64,000 bases of DNA from VRUE01 sp963774555 (GTDB taxonomy: Bacteria > Actinomycetota > Thermoleophilia > Solirubrobacterales > 70-9): positions 1,178,001 through 1,242,000 of the forward strand of contig CAVZFL010000001.1 in NCBI GenBank assembly GCA_963774555.1, written 5' to 3'. Made by a program: the position numbers and the translations under genes. The notes below the pieces were generated by a model, which saw nothing but the letters and a program-made list of their open reading frames with translations, was not told where the DNA came from and made no database searches. This document shows, one piece after another, positions 48,320 to 57,053 of the stretch (its first letter is position 1; every line of letters starts with the position of its first letter).

Positions 48320-49210
48320 ATGGACAGCACCGAGTCAGTCGAAAGCCCAGCCATGACAGAGCCAAACCCAGAGCCCCAGGCACGCACCGAGCAGAAGGGC
48401 CCGTCGATCGCGATCTCCGGCGTCGGCGCGCCGACGCCGGGACGCAAGCGCCGCGACGTCGGCAACGTCCAGCTCAAGGGCCTGGGCGCCTACTACGGGA
48501 CCAACCACGCGGTGCGAGGGGTCAGCCTCGACTTCGACTCGGAGAAGGTCACCGCGATCATCGGCCCCTCCGGTTGCGGCAAGTCGACGATGGTGCGCTG
48601 CATCAACCGCATGCACGAGGAGATTCCGGGGGCGCGGGCCGAGGGCGAAGTGCTGCTCGATGGGCTCGACCTCTACGACAGCGCGATCGACGTCGTCGCC
48701 GTGCGCCGCGCCGTCGGCATGGTCTTCCAGAAGCCCAACCCCTTCCCGACGATGTCGGTGATCGACAACGTCACCGCCGGGCTGCGGCTGACCGGCGCGC
48801 CGCGTGGCGAGCTCGAGGATCGCGGCCGCGAAGCCCTGGTCGGCGCCGGCCTCTGGGACGAGGTCAAGGACCGGCTCAAGGGCCCCGGTGCGGGCCTCTC
48901 CGGCGGCCAGCAGCAGCGGCTCTGCATCGCGCGTGCGCTCGCGGTCGAGCCCGAGGTGCTGCTGATGGACGAGCCCTGCTCGGCGCTCGACCCGGTCGCG
49001 ACGCTGAAGATCGAGGAGCTGATCGGCGAGCTCAAGCAGCGGGTGACGATCGTGATCGTCACCCACAACATGCAGCAGGCGGCGCGGGTGGCCGACACCA
49101 CGGTCTTCATGCTGGGGGGCGAGCTGGTCGAGGTCGGCGCCACCGACAAGGTCTTCACCAACCCCGACGACGAACGCACCGAGCAGTACGTGACCGGGAA
49201 GTTCGGTTGA
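48320..49210 (+). CDS. pstB: Phosphate ABC transporter ATPase PstB
   Basis: A 296-residue ATPase: Walker A IIGPSGCGKSTMVRCINRMH, the PstB-specific MVFQKPNPFPTMSVIDNV, signature GLSGGQQQRLCIARALA and Walker B VLLMDEPCSALDP, ending EQYVTGKFG as in PstB proteins. An unusual N-terminal extension of about 45 residues precedes the ABC domain; ATG 48353 is an alternative start. It shares one base with phoU. Confidence 0.95.
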   Translation: MDSTESVESPAMTEPNPEPQARTEQKGPSIAISGVGAPTPGRKRRDVGNVQLKGLGAYYGTNHAVRGVSLDFDSEKVTAIIGPSGCGKSTMVRCINRMHEEIPGARAEGEVLLDGLDLYDSAIDVVAVRRAVGMVFQKPNPFPTMSVIDNVTAGLRLTGAPRGELEDRGREALVGAGLWDEVKDRLKGPGAGLSGGQQQRLCIARALAVEPEVLLMDEPCSALDPVATLKIEELIGELKQRVTIVIVTHNMQQAARVADTTVFMLGGELVEVGATDKVFTNPDDERTEQYVTGKFG

Positions 49211-49899
49211 TGGCGACTGAAACCCGGACGCAGTACCAGGAGGAACTGGATCGGCTCGAGGCGAGCGCGCTCGGTGGGCTCGACCTGGTCAGCACGGCGC
49301 TGGAACGGACCCTGGAGGCGGTCGAGCACCAGGACGTCGAGCTGGCCCAGCTGGTCGTCGCCGACGACGATCGCATCGACGGCCGCTACCTCGAGGTGCA
49401 CCAGAGCCTGATCACCCTGCTGGCGACGCAGTCCCCGGTGGCGACCGACCTGCGCCTGATCTCGGCCCTGCTGCACGTGCTCAAGAGCGTCGAGCGCATG
49501 GGCGACCAGTGCGTGAACATCTGCAAGGTGATCCCGCTCTCGGGCAACGAGCCGCCCTCGGATCGGGAGATGGTCAAGCTGATCCTCTCGATGGGTGGGC
49601 AGACGAAGACGCTGATCAGCCAGGCCAAGCGCGCCTTCGGCGACCGCGACATCGAACTGGCGCAGGACCTGGTCCGCCAGGACGACGTCGTCGACAACCT
49701 CAACCGCGACTGCTTCCGCCTCGCCCTGGAGATCGGCGACGACGCCGACCGGCGCGAATGGGCGATGACGATGCTGCTGGCGGCGCGCGCGATCGAGCGG
49801 ATCGCCGACAACGCCGTCGACATAGGCGAGCAGGTCGCCTTCGTCGTCACCGGGCTCTTTCGGGAGTTCGAGGATGCTTCGCATCCGAGTGGTGGGTGA
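49210..49899 (+). CDS. phoU: Phosphate transport regulator PhoU
   Basis: A 229-residue two-repeat helical protein. Each three-helix unit carries the metal-binding acidic signature: RLISALLHVLKSVERMGDQC and TMLLAARAIERIADNAVDIG. PhoU links Pst transport to the PhoR-PhoB signal and limits uptake. Start shares the pstB stop. A 26-bp-arm palindrome follows the stop by two bases. Confidence 0.94.
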   Translation: MATETRTQYQEELDRLEASALGGLDLVSTALERTLEAVEHQDVELAQLVVADDDRIDGRYLEVHQSLITLLATQSPVATDLRLISALLHVLKSVERMGDQCVNICKVIPLSGNEPPSDREMVKLILSMGGQTKTLISQAKRAFGDRDIELAQDLVRQDDVVDNLNRDCFRLALEIGDDADRREWAMTMLLAARAIERIADNAVDIGEQVAFVVTGLFREFEDASHPSGG

Positions 49900-49900
49900 G

Positions 49901-49976
49901 GGCGGGGTGGCCAGGCGTCGGCGGACACACAGCCTGCGGCTGTGTTGAGCGTCCGCCGACGCCTGGCCACCCCGCC
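49901..49976. repeat. Long perfect inverted repeat between phoU and ppx
   Basis: Twenty-six-base arms (49901-49926 and 49951-49976) are perfectly complementary, enclosing a 24-base core with its own hairpin ACACAGCC-TGC-GGCTGTGT. It starts two bases after the phoU stop and ends 49 bp before ppx. It may stop or attenuate pst transcription. Confidence 0.88.
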
Positions 49977-50025
49977 ATCGGCGCTTGAGATCCGACGAGT
50001 CTGGGAACATCAGAGACGACGCCCC

Positions 50026-50934
50026 GTGACGCTCTGTGCCGCCATAGATATTGGGTCCAATACGACGCGCGTGCTCGTGGCCGAGCCTGTGGAAGGGCAG
50101 TTGAAGAAGGTGATGGAGCAGCGGGCCTATACGCGGATCAACAAGGCGCTTGATTCCGGCGGGGCGATTGAGGCCGCGAAGGTCGCCGAAGTCTGCGAGG
50201 TCGTCGCCACCCAGGTGAGGCTGGCGCGGGAGCTGGGGGCGGAAGAGATTCGCGCGGTGGCGACGGCGGCGGTGCGCGAGGCGTCGAACAGCGTGGCGGC
50301 GGCGCTGGCGATCGGCGAGGCGGCCGGGGTGCCGGTCGACGTGCTCAGCGAGGAGGAGGAGGGAAGGCTCTCCTTCGTCGGCGCGACGAAGACGCTGGGG
50401 CACCCGGTGCAGGGCAAGGTCGGCGTGGTCGACGTCGGCGGCGGCTCGACCGAGGTGATCCTCGGCACGGTGCCGGGCGGTGCCACCGAGGTGCGCTCGT
50501 GGCGGGTCGGCTCGGGCGTGCTAGCCGACGAGCTGATCTCCTCCGATCCCCCTTCGGCGGCCGAGATTCGCAAGGTCCGCGACCGCATCGACGATATCTT
50601 CGAGGGGGTCGAGATCGAGCACCCGGCCCAGGCCGTCGCCGTCGGCGGCAGCGCCACCTCGCTGCGGCGCCTGGTCGGCGCCGTGCTCGAATACGAGACC
50701 CTGGAGCGCGGTATCCGCGTCCTCTGCGGCGATCCCGCCGCCGAAGTCGCCCGCCGCTTCGAGCTCGATCCCGAACGGGTGCGCATCCTTGCCACCGGCG
50801 TGCTGCTGTTGGAGAAGGTCTCGGAGATGCTCGGCCAGCCGCTGCAGATCGGCAAGGGGGGGCTGCGCGAGGGCGTCATCCTCGACCTGCTCAACGGCAG
50901 CTTCAACGACTCCTCGGTCCGCGTCGCCGCCTAG
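50026..50934 (+). CDS. ppx: Exopolyphosphatase (Ppx/GppA family)
   Basis: An intact 302-residue actin-fold phosphatase: LCAAIDIGSNTTRVLVAEPV, VATAAVREASNSVAAALAIG, VGVVDVGGGSTEVILGTVPG and AQAVAVGGSATSLRRLVGAV. It removes terminal phosphate from polyphosphate or pppGpp. It lacks the C-terminal HD-like half of E. coli GppA, as is normal in actinobacteria. GTG 50026 starts just before the first motif. With ppk downstream, it makes a polyphosphate cycle. Confidence 0.93.
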   Translation: MTLCAAIDIGSNTTRVLVAEPVEGQLKKVMEQRAYTRINKALDSGGAIEAAKVAEVCEVVATQVRLARELGAEEIRAVATAAVREASNSVAAALAIGEAAGVPVDVLSEEEEGRLSFVGATKTLGHPVQGKVGVVDVGGGSTEVILGTVPGGATEVRSWRVGSGVLADELISSDPPSAAEIRKVRDRIDDIFEGVEIEHPAQAVAVGGSATSLRRLVGAVLEYETLERGIRVLCGDPAAEVARRFELDPERVRILATGVLLLEKVSEMLGQPLQIGKGGLREGVILDLLNGSFNDSSVRVAA

Positions 50935-50972
50935 CGCTGACCGCAAGCGGGCCGCTGCTTTAGCCTCCTCGC

Positions 50973-51838
50973 GTGGCAAGTGCGCGCAAGGTCGAGCTCG
51001 ACTGCGAAGCGTCTTTCGGTGCGGCCGCGGCACGGACGGTCGAGGTGCGGGCCAAGGAGGTCTTCGAGCAGGCCGGAAGCGTTCTCGATTTGGCCGAGGT
51101 CGAGCACGTGCACGACATGCGGGTGGCGACGCGGCGGCTGCGGGCGGCGCTGGAGATCTTCGCGCCGTGCTTCCCGCGCAAGCGCCATCGCAAGACGCTG
51201 AAGCGGGTCAAGGCCCTGGCCGACGCGCTCGGCGCGCGACGCGACCTCGACGTCGAAATCGAGCTGCTGGAGGGTTTCGCCGGCGAGGTGGCGGAGGCCG
51301 ACCGCGCGGCGCTCGACGTCCTGATTGGCGAGCTGCGCGAGAGGCAACGCGAGGCCAACGAGAGCCTGGCGCCGTTCGTCGCCCGCAAGCGCCTGAAGAA
51401 GCTGCGCCGCCGCCTGGCCAAGCTGGTCAAGGCGGTGCGAAGGTGAAACCCCGCGAGGTCGAGGGCCTCGATCCGAGCGGACCGCTGCAGGACAACGCCG
51501 CGCGCATCGTTCGCACCAGGCTCGAGGAGCTGCGCGGACTCGCTGAAGACGCGCTCACACCGGTGGCCGCGGAGCCCCAGCACAACATGCGGATTGCCGC
51601 CAAGCGCCTGCGCTATGTGCTGGAGATCGTCGGCCCCTGCATCGGCGAGGAGGCCAAGGTGGGTCGTGACGCCGCCAAGCGGCTGCAGTCCGTCCTCGGC
51701 GATCTCCACGACTGCGACCTGATGCTGCCCAAGGTCGAGCACATCCCATCCCTCGCAGCATTGCTCCGCCGACGCCGCGAGCGCCTCTTCCAAGATTTTG
51801 TCGAGATCGTGGACGAAACGCCGATTTTCCATGCCTGA
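50973..51838 (+). CDS. CHAD-domain protein, split near its middle
   Basis: CHAD domains are basic helical bundles that bind polyphosphate. The first half (GTG 50973) has VEVRAKEVFEQAGSVLDLAE, VHDMRVATRRLRAALEIFAP and a basic KRLKKLRRRLAKLVKAVRR end; the second half has NMRIAAKRLRYVLEIVGPCI and LGDLHDCDLMLPKVEH. The first frame stops at 51446 in a GTGA overlap with a possible GTG start (51443) of the second. A continuous protein with one frame error is likeliest, since CHAD normally has both halves. It sits among ppx and ppk. Confidence 0.85.
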
Positions 51839-51880
51839 CATGGGAAATCCGCGTTTCGTTCTGGCCTCCAGTCACCGGAT

Positions 51881-51908
51881 GTTCACTCGGCGGTTTCGGG
51901 TCGTTCAC
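51881..51908 (+). promoter_or_regulatory. PHO-box-like repeat before PHP-glycosyltransferase
   Basis: GTTCAC at 51881-51886 and 51903-51908 are exactly 22 bp apart, with GGTTTC in the intervening unit. The gene start is 65 bp downstream, preceded by GGGGAG at 51961-51966. Confidence 0.6.
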
Positions 51909-51972
51909 ACATTTTCCCTGCTAATGGCGAATTGTGGAGGTGGCATAAACGACTAGAGCAGGGGAGACGACG

Positions 51973-54272
51973 ATGATTTCCCGAGTAGATATGCATTGCC
52001 ATTCCACCGCCTCGCAGCTCTCGCGGCTGGGGGTGCAGCGTTCGCTGGGGCTGCCCGAGTGCGCGACGCCGCCGCAGGAGGTCTACGAGCTGGCCAAGCG
52101 GCGGGGGATGGACTTCGTCACGATCACCGACCACGACACGATCGGCGGTTGCCTGGAGCTGGCCGACCGTCCCGATTGCTTCGTCTCCGAGGAGCTGACC
52201 GCTCGCTTTGCCGGCGAGTCTCAGGCGGTGCACGTCCTCTGTTATGGGATCACCCCCGGAGACCACGAGTGGCTGCAGGCAAACGCCGGCGACGTCGAGG
52301 CCTGCGCCGCCTACTTGGACGAGAACGAGATCGCCTGCGCGCTCGCGCACCCGTTCTTCAATGTCGAGGCGCCGCTGACCCCGCGCCACCGTCGCCGCCT
52401 CGCCGAGCTCTTCCCGATCTGGGAGGTGCGCAACGGCTCGCGCGCGGCGGAGCTGAACATGCCCGCCGCGATCTACACCGAGACGCACGGCGGCACCGGG
52501 ATCGGCGGCTCCGACGATCACGCCGGCGTGGACATCGGCCGCACCTTCACAGAGGTGCCGACCGCGGCCACGCCGGAAGAGTTTCTGCGCCACCTGCGCG
52601 CCGGCCGAGCCGAGGCCGGCGGCGAACAGGGCAGCGCCGCCAAGTGGGCCCACGCGGCGATGGCCCTAGCCACCCGCGCCCTCGAACTCCCCCCTTCCGG
52701 TGCGCCTTATCCCCCGGATAAGGGGAAAAGGCGCACCGGAGCGGTTGATCCGGCGGTGGTGATGAAGATTGCGCAGCGGGTGTTGGCTGAGGGGGCGGCT
52801 CGGGAGGGGGAGGTTGCCGGTGACATTGGGGCTGACGATGCCCGGGCGCTGCTCGAGGCCTGGCTCGGCTCGATCGACCTCGACCTGCGCGGGCGTGAGC
52901 TGCTGGATTACCTGCAGGGCGAGGACTTCTCGCATGCGGATCTCTACCGGCGGGCGCGGCGCGCTCACGAGCGGCGCCTGCGCGCCGCCGTGACCGAGGG
53001 CAGTGCGGCCGTCGCCGGGGGCGAGATCGCCGCGGCCTTTGGCGGTCTCTTCGAAGCTGTCGTTCCGGCTGTGCCCTATATCCCGGCAACCGCGTTCCTC
53101 GGTGCCGAGAAGGCCAAGCTCGCCGCCCGGCCGGGAGAGCGGCCGCGGGTGGCGTTGATTGCCGACGGGATCGGCGCCACCCACGGTGTCACGGCGACGA
53201 TCGAGAGGATCCGCGAGCTCGGCGTGCCGGGCGTCGAGATCGAGGTCGTCGGCACCGACGCAGGAGTCGACCGGCGGCTGCCGGCGGTGGCAGAGCTCGA
53301 GGTGCCCTTCTACGCCGGCCTCAGCGTCGGCGTGCCCAGCCTGCCGCGCTTGGTGGAGACCCTGGCCGAGGGACGCTACGACGCCGTCCACGTCACCGCG
53401 CCCGGCCCGGCCGGAGTCGCCGCGACCCTGCTCAACCGGATCGCCGGCACCCCGCTGATCGCCAGCTACCACACCGAGCTCGCGACCTACGCCGGCCTGC
53501 GCAGCGGCGACGGCAAGCTCGAGACGATGGCGCGGGCGGCGATGGCGGCGTTCTACGGCGCTCCCTCCTGGTGCTCTCGCCGAGCCCGGCGGCAGACCGC
53601 TCGCTGCTCGACCTCGGCGTCGATCAAGGCCGCCTCGGTCGCTGGGAGCGCGGCGTCGACGTCGGCCGTTTCGATCCCGGCAAGGCCGTCCGCGAGGACT
53701 ATCCCGGCGAGGTCAAGGTCCTCTACGCCGGTCGCCTGACCCGCGAGAAGGGCGTCGACCTGCTGGCCGAGAGCTTCCTGCGAGCGCGGGCGGCCGATCC
53801 GCGGCTGCACCTCCTGCTCGCCGGCGGCGGCCCCGAGGAAGGGGAGCTGCGCGAGCGCCTCGGCGACGCCGCAACCTTCCTCGGCTGGCTCGAGGGCGAG
53901 GATCTCGCTCGCGCCTACGCCAGCGCCGACCTCTTCCTCTTCTGCTCGACCACCGACACGTACGGCCAAGTCGTGCTCGAGGCCGGCGCCAGCGGTCTGC
54001 CGGTCGTCGCTGTCGCCGAGGGCGGCCCAGCGGCCCTGGTCGAGAACCGCCACACCGGAATGCTCTGCCGGCCCGACGCCGACCACATTGCCGGCACCGT
54101 GCTGCAGCTCGCCGCCTCGCCGCTGCTGCGCCGCCACCTCGGCTCCTGCGCCGTGCGCGGCGCTCGCGAACGGTCCTGGGAGCTGGCGCTCGCCCAGCTC
54201 GCCGACGGCTACCGCCGCGTGCTCGGCAGCTCGGCTGTCGGGACCGGGCAAGCGGCCGCCCGTGTCGCCTGA
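51973..54272 (+). CDS. Fusion of PHP phosphoesterase and GT4 glycosyltransferase
   Basis: About 766 residues after joining two frames near 53570. Residues 1-210 are a PHP domain with all metal motifs: DMHCHSTASQ, FVTITDHDTIGG, CALAHPFF and GGSDDHAGVD. Residues about 370-766 are a GT-B glycosyltransferase: PRVALIADGIGATHGVTATI, TPLIASYHTELATYAG, then VLYAGRLTREKGVDLLAESF and the donor site TDTYGQVVLEAGASGLPVVA. A helical linker lies between and contains an in-frame palindrome. PHP domains hydrolyse phosphoesters; GT4 enzymes with this end include lipid glycosyltransferases. PHO-like repeats precede it. The substrate is unknown; membrane-lipid exchange under phosphate limitation is my inference. 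Confidence 0.85.
52696..52740. repeat. Near-perfect palindrome inside a coding region
   Basis: Arms 52696-52714 and 52722-52740 match at 18 of 19 positions with a seven-base loop. It is read in frame as SGAPYPPDKGKRRTGA between the PHP and glycosyltransferase domains, adding about 15 residues of linker. Confidence 0.8.
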
Positions 54273-56394
54273 AGGCGCCGGGGCAAAAGCGCGGCGCCAG
54301 TACGATGGGCCGATCGAAGACCCCGCTCTTTACTTCAATCGCGAGCTCTCCTGGCTCGACTTCAACCAGCGGGTGCTGGAACTCGCCGAGGACCCCGAGG
54401 TGCCGTTGCTCGAGCAGATCCGCTTCTGCGCGATCTACGCCTCCAACCTGGACGAGTTCTACATGGTGCGGGTGGCCGGGCTGTTCGACCAGATCGACGC
54501 CGGGATCGACGCGCGTGGGCCCGACGGACTCGCCCCCGGCGAGCAGATCGACGCGATCCAGGCCCGCGTGCTGGAGCTCGACCACCGCCTGCACGAGTGC
54601 TTCAACGGCACCCTGCGCCCGGCCCTGGAGGAGCACGGCATCCGTATCGTCTCGCTCGAGGACGCCAACGCGGAGGAGAGGCGCGAGATCGACACCCGCT
54701 TTCACGAGCAGGTCTTCCCGGCGCTGACGCCGCTGGTGATCGGCCTCGGCCGGCCCTTCCCCTACATCTCCAACCTCTCGCTCAGTCTCGGCGTGCTGCT
54801 GCGCGATCCCGAGAGCGGCACCGAGATCATCGCCCGGGTCAAGGTGCCGAAGGAGCTGCTCGGCCGCTTCCTCCCGGTCGGCGACGGGGGCAAGGCCTTC
54901 GTGCCGCTGGAGGAGGTGATCGCCGCCAACCTCGACGCCCTCTTTCCCGGCACCGAGGTCGTCGACCACGGCTACTTCCGCGTCACCCGCGACGCTGACT
55001 TCACCGTCTCCGACGAGGCCGACGATCTGCTGCAGGCCGTGCAGGACGAGATCCGCCGCCGCCGCTTCGGCGAGGTGGTGCGGCTGGAGATCGCCGCCGG
55101 GATGAACCCGAAGCTGCGCCAGCAGCTGATCGACGCGCTGCGCCTCGAGGACCGCGAGGTCTACGACGTCGACGGCCTGATCGACCTCGCCGACCTGACC
55201 GCCGTCGCTGACGTCCCCGGCCACGCCGAGCTGCGCTTCTCGCCCTGGACCCCGGTGACGCAGCCGCGGCTGCAGGGCGAGGACGACGAGCCGGTCGACA
55301 TGTTCGCCGCGATCCGCAACGACGACATCCTCGTCCACCACCCCTACGACTCCTTTGCCACCTCGGTCGAGCGCTTCGTCGAGCAGGCGGTCGCCGACCC
55401 CGACGTGCTGGCGATCAAGCAGACCGTGTACCGGACCAGCGACGACTCGCCCCTGGTCCCCTCGCTGATCCGCGCCTCCGAACGCGGCAAGCAGGCGGTC
55501 TGCATGGTCGAGCTGAAGGCCCGCTTCGACGAGGAGGCCAACATCCACTGGGCCAAGTCGCTGGAGGAGTCCGGCGTCCACGTCGTCTACGGCATCCCCG
55601 GGCTGAAGACCCACGTCAAGGCGATCGTCGTCGCCCGCCGCGAGGGCGACCGGGTGCGCGAGTACGTCCACATCGGCACCGGCAACTACCACCCCAAGAC
55701 AGCCCGCCTCTACACCGACTTCGGCCTCTTCACCGCCGACGAGGAGATCGGCGCCGACGTCGCCGAGATGTTCAACTTCCTCACCGGCTACGGCCGCCCG
55801 GCCGAGTACCGCAAGGTGCTGGTCTCGCCGACGACGATGCGCGACCAGATCGTCGGCGAGATCGAGGCCACGGTCGCCGCCCACCAGGCCGGGGAAGAGG
55901 CGCGGATCGCGCTGAAGATGAACTCGCTGGTCGACGCGACCTGCATCCGGGCGCTGTATGAGGCCTCGCGCGCCGGGGTGCGGGTCGACCTCAACGTGCG
56001 CGGCATCTGCTGCCTGCGGCCCGGCGTGCCAGGCGTCTCGGAGAACATCCGAGTGGTCTCGATCGTCGGCCGCTTCCTCGAGCACTCGCGCGTCTACACC
56101 TTCCAGCGCGGCGAGGAGACCCGGGTGCTGATGGGCTCGGCCGACCTGATGCCGCGCAACCTCGACAGCCGGGTCGAGCTGGTGACGCCGGTCGAAGACC
56201 CCGGCCTGCGCGACGAGCTGCTCGACGTGCTCGAGCGCTGTTTCGCCGAGAACGCCAACGCCTGGGAGCTCGATGCCGACGGCGAATGGACCAGGCTGCA
56301 GCCGGAAAACGGGCAGCGCCGCAGCGTCCAGGAGGAGCTGCGCGAGCGCCACGCCGCCCGCGCCGCCGAGCAGCTCGCGGCGACCGCCGGCTGA
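54262..56394 (+). CDS. ppk: Polyphosphate kinase 1
   Basis: A 710-residue PPK1, uninterrupted. N-terminal domain: YFNRELSWLDFNQRVLELAE and FCAIYASNLDEFYMVRVAGL; catalytic: HHPYDSFATSVERFVEQAVA, KQTVYRTSDDSPLVPSLIRA, HIGTGNYHPKTARLYTDFGL with the autophosphorylated His, and VRGICCLRPGVPGVSENIRV. It makes polyphosphate reversibly from ATP at the membrane. GTG 54262 overlaps the fusion-gene stop by 11 bases. Confidence 0.96.
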   Translation: MSPEGAGAKARRQYDGPIEDPALYFNRELSWLDFNQRVLELAEDPEVPLLEQIRFCAIYASNLDEFYMVRVAGLFDQIDAGIDARGPDGLAPGEQIDAIQARVLELDHRLHECFNGTLRPALEEHGIRIVSLEDANAEERREIDTRFHEQVFPALTPLVIGLGRPFPYISNLSLSLGVLLRDPESGTEIIARVKVPKELLGRFLPVGDGGKAFVPLEEVIAANLDALFPGTEVVDHGYFRVTRDADFTVSDEADDLLQAVQDEIRRRRFGEVVRLEIAAGMNPKLRQQLIDALRLEDREVYDVDGLIDLADLTAVADVPGHAELRFSPWTPVTQPRLQGEDDEPVDMFAAIRNDDILVHHPYDSFATSVERFVEQAVADPDVLAIKQTVYRTSDDSPLVPSLIRASERGKQAVCMVELKARFDEEANIHWAKSLEESGVHVVYGIPGLKTHVKAIVVARREGDRVREYVHIGTGNYHPKTARLYTDFGLFTADEEIGADVAEMFNFLTGYGRPAEYRKVLVSPTTMRDQIVGEIEATVAAHQAGEEARIALKMNSLVDATCIRALYEASRAGVRVDLNVRGICCLRPGVPGVSENIRVVSIVGRFLEHSRVYTFQRGEETRVLMGSADLMPRNLDSRVELVTPVEDPGLRDELLDVLERCFAENANAWELDADGEWTRLQPENGQRRSVQEELRERHAARAAEQLAATAG

Positions 56395-56423
56395 GGACGG
56401 CCGAGACCGCCGCAGTCACTAGG

Positions 56424-57053
56424 ATGGCGCCAGTCGTGCGCCTCTCTCTTCTGCCTCGCGATCGGACCTTCTTCGACCTCTTCATCGAGGCCGGGCACAA
56501 CACCGTCAGGGCGGCCCGCCTGCTCGACGAGATGATGGGGTCGTGGCCCGACGACACCGGTCTCTCGAAGGAGATCGTCGCCGCCGAGCAGGAGGGCGAC
56601 CGCATAACGCACGACATCATCAAGCGCCTCAACTCGACCTTCGTCACGCCAATAGACCGCGAGGACATCTACAGCCTGGCGACGCAGATGGACGACATCG
56701 TCGATTACGCCGAGGAGGCAGCGGACTTCCTCGGCCTCTACAAGATCGAGGCGCCGATGTCCCAAGCACAGGCGCTGACCAAAGTGCTCGTCGGGGCCTG
56801 TGAGCAGCTCGCCCAGGGGCTCGAGCACCTGCCCGACTTCAAGGACCTCGACAAGTACTGGATCGAAATCCACCGCCTGGAGAACGAGGGCGACCGGATC
56901 TCGCGCGACGCCGTCGCCTCGCTCTTCTCCAACGGCATCGACCCAATGGTCGTGATCCGCTGGAAGGACATGTTCGCCGTGCTCGAGAACGCGATCGACG
57001 CCACCGAGACGGCCGCGCAGATCATCGAGGGCATCGTAATCAAGAATTCATGA
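56424..57053 (+). CDS. DUF47 PhoU-like regulator of phosphate transporter
   Basis: A 209-residue helical protein of the DUF47/YkaA family: FFDLFIEAGHNTVRAARLLD, EGDRITHDIIKRLNSTFVTP, DREDIYSLATQMDDIVDYAE and GDRISRDAVASLFSNGIDPM. Usually co-encoded with a Pit transporter, whose activity it modulates. ATG 56424 or GTG 56436. It overlaps pit by ATGA. Confidence 0.92.
   Translation: MAPVVRLSLLPRDRTFFDLFIEAGHNTVRAARLLDEMMGSWPDDTGLSKEIVAAEQEGDRITHDIIKRLNSTFVTPIDREDIYSLATQMDDIVDYAEEAADFLGLYKIEAPMSQAQALTKVLVGACEQLAQGLEHLPDFKDLDKYWIEIHRLENEGDRISRDAVASLFSNGIDPMVVIRWKDMFAVLENAIDATETAAQIIEGIVIKNS

Noticed and set aside
53713..56352. 879-residue minus-strand ORF opposite ppk
   Set aside because: It is the shadow of the GC-rich ppk reading; the plus strand carries all PPK motifs.
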